This document shows, piece after piece, positions 63,014 through 64,000 of a stretch of DNA of 64,000 nt. The number at the start of each line of letters is the position of its first letter. The stretch's first letter is position 1. The notes under the pieces are model-generated. The model saw only the letters and a list, made by a program, of their open reading frames with translations. It made no database searches and had not been told where the DNA came from. Position numbers and translations under genes: made by a program. The stretch is taken from positions 42,991,621 to 43,055,620 of the forward strand of contig JARCOQ010000005.1 in assembly GCA_029207755.1 (NCBI GenBank), read 5' to 3'. The DNA comes from Chamaea fasciata. Lineage: Eukaryota; Chordata; Aves; Passeriformes; Sylviidae.

Positions 63014-64000
63014 TGATATTCCAATTTTTCATCCTGTTTTGAAATAGAAACTAATTTCCTATGGAACAAAATTTTGTTTCCCAACCAGTTCTGTCAGAGA
63101 CCCATCAGTCTAAGATTTTCCATAAGAATAAGGGAGGAATACTTCATAAACATATGAATGTCAGTTACAGTTGCCTGACTGATGTCCCAAGCTGCTTTGA
63201 AATAGCTCAGGAGAAAACAATATCATTATCAGATGTGATGTACCTCAGAGTTTGTGGTCATCAGACTACCCTTACAAGCAGCACTATGCGTGGGAAGCTG
63301 TTTTATATTTTCCTTTGCCTGGGTTACACAGAAAAGTTCTTCAGAAAATATCTGGTTTTGAATCACTACAAAAACCTTCCTCAGGTCTGTCACTAATGTC
63401 TCTGAGAAGTGGGGACAATCTTTCCATGTGAGAAGGATGTAAAGATCTTACCAACCCTTTTTGCTACCCAACTAATGCCATCCTGTGTGATTGGTGCCCA
63501 TTAGTCTGATTTTTTTTTCTTGTTTTACGAAACTGTATTTGTTAGCATGTGTAGTCAAGGATCTAACAATCTGAAAAATAACATCTGAGGATGACCTCTC
63601 TCTTGATTTCCACTTTGCTTAGGAAATAACTTGTTCACTACAAGACCTTCACAACCACCCTCTATCATCTATTATAGGCAATGATCTACTCAAGAAAAAA
63701 TTGCAAACCATACCTGAAGAACTTTGCAGATGGCTAGTTGAATTACAATTATAGCTAGAGATGATTAAGAATTCTGTAGGAAAGAAAGAATTCTCTAAAC
63801 ATGGATTTTACTTTTCATAATCACTGCTATCTAGACTTCATTATCTGGCTCTGAGAAATATGGGATTATTTTTCACTTAAATTTTAGTCTCTGATGTTCT
63901 GAATATCTAGATATGCTGAAAAGTGTTTCTCTAAAAATAATACATCCATCTCACATATTTTGGGAAGATTAATCAGCAAAACTTGTGAATCCAACTAATT

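Larger units (their letters stand above)
55751..64000. other. Intergenic to window end; no gene seen
   Basis: AT-rich DNA with T-rich tracts at 58062-58136, 58743-58775 and 62947-63013, a TA/CA microsatellite at 59760-59782 and a HNF1-like inverted repeat at 57449-57465. Open frames of 111 and 113 codons near the end (63061-63396 and 62522-62863) carry no recognisable domain. Confidence 0.65.

Noticed and set aside
62522..63396. Open frames of 111 and 113 codons near the right end
   Set aside because: No recognisable motif or promoter context; they are within chance length for 64 kb in six frames.
1..64000. CRISPR arrays, bacterial operons, tRNA or rRNA genes
   Set aside because: No spaced direct repeats, no intact tRNA cloverleaf and no rRNA-like sequence were found; the only tRNA-like piece is the SINE head at 40.06 kb.

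Overview
The window looks like vertebrate nuclear DNA from a bird, most likely a songbird (oscine passerine). Three things support this. The only recognisable protein-coding sequence is the first coding exon of ATP2B1 (plasma-membrane Ca2+-ATPase 1, PMCA1). The interspersed repeats include CR1 LINE 3' ends. There is also an ERV LTR carrying a nested tRNA-Ile-headed, CR1-tailed SINE of the TguSINE1 type described in zebra finch. There are no bacterial-style operons, and almost all open reading frames are chance ORFs in non-coding DNA.

Layout. ATP2B1 lies on the minus strand. 1-155 is the start of intron 2. 156-567 is exon 2: 156-360 codes for the PMCA1 N-terminus, and 361-567 is 5' leader holding four short upstream ORFs. 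From 568 to about 26.2-27.0 kb is the long first intron. It is AT-rich, with one short CR1 3' end, homopolymer A tracts, a homeodomain/octamer-rich patch near 10.4-10.6 kb and a GC-richer patch near 17.45-18.3 kb. About 25.4-27.9 kb is a strong CpG island, the ATP2B1 promoter with its non-coding first exon(s). It contains several good minus-strand splice donors, Sp1-type GC boxes, an E-box, a CRE-like site and two copies of a G-quadruplex-prone block.

From about 28 kb to 64 kb I find no gene. This is upstream intergenic DNA, which fits the gene-poor region upstream of ATP2B1 in other amniotes. It holds a solo LTR with a nested SINE (39.6-40.4 kb), a roughly 530-bp CR1 3' end (55.2-55.75 kb), a polypyrimidine tract (41.0-41.24 kb), A/C-rich low-complexity blocks (31.0-31.45 kb), long A/T runs, and many small microsatellites. 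A divergent antisense lncRNA could start at the right edge of the island, by analogy with human ATP2B1-AS1, but the sequence alone does not prove it.

How the parts fit together. Transcription should start in the CpG island and run leftward. A non-coding exon 1 would splice over about 26 kb to exon 2. The exon 2 leader, with its nested and overlapping uORFs ending across the main start codon, is well placed to limit translation of the pump. I saw no convincing new biological system. The uORF arrangement is the most checkable unusual feature.
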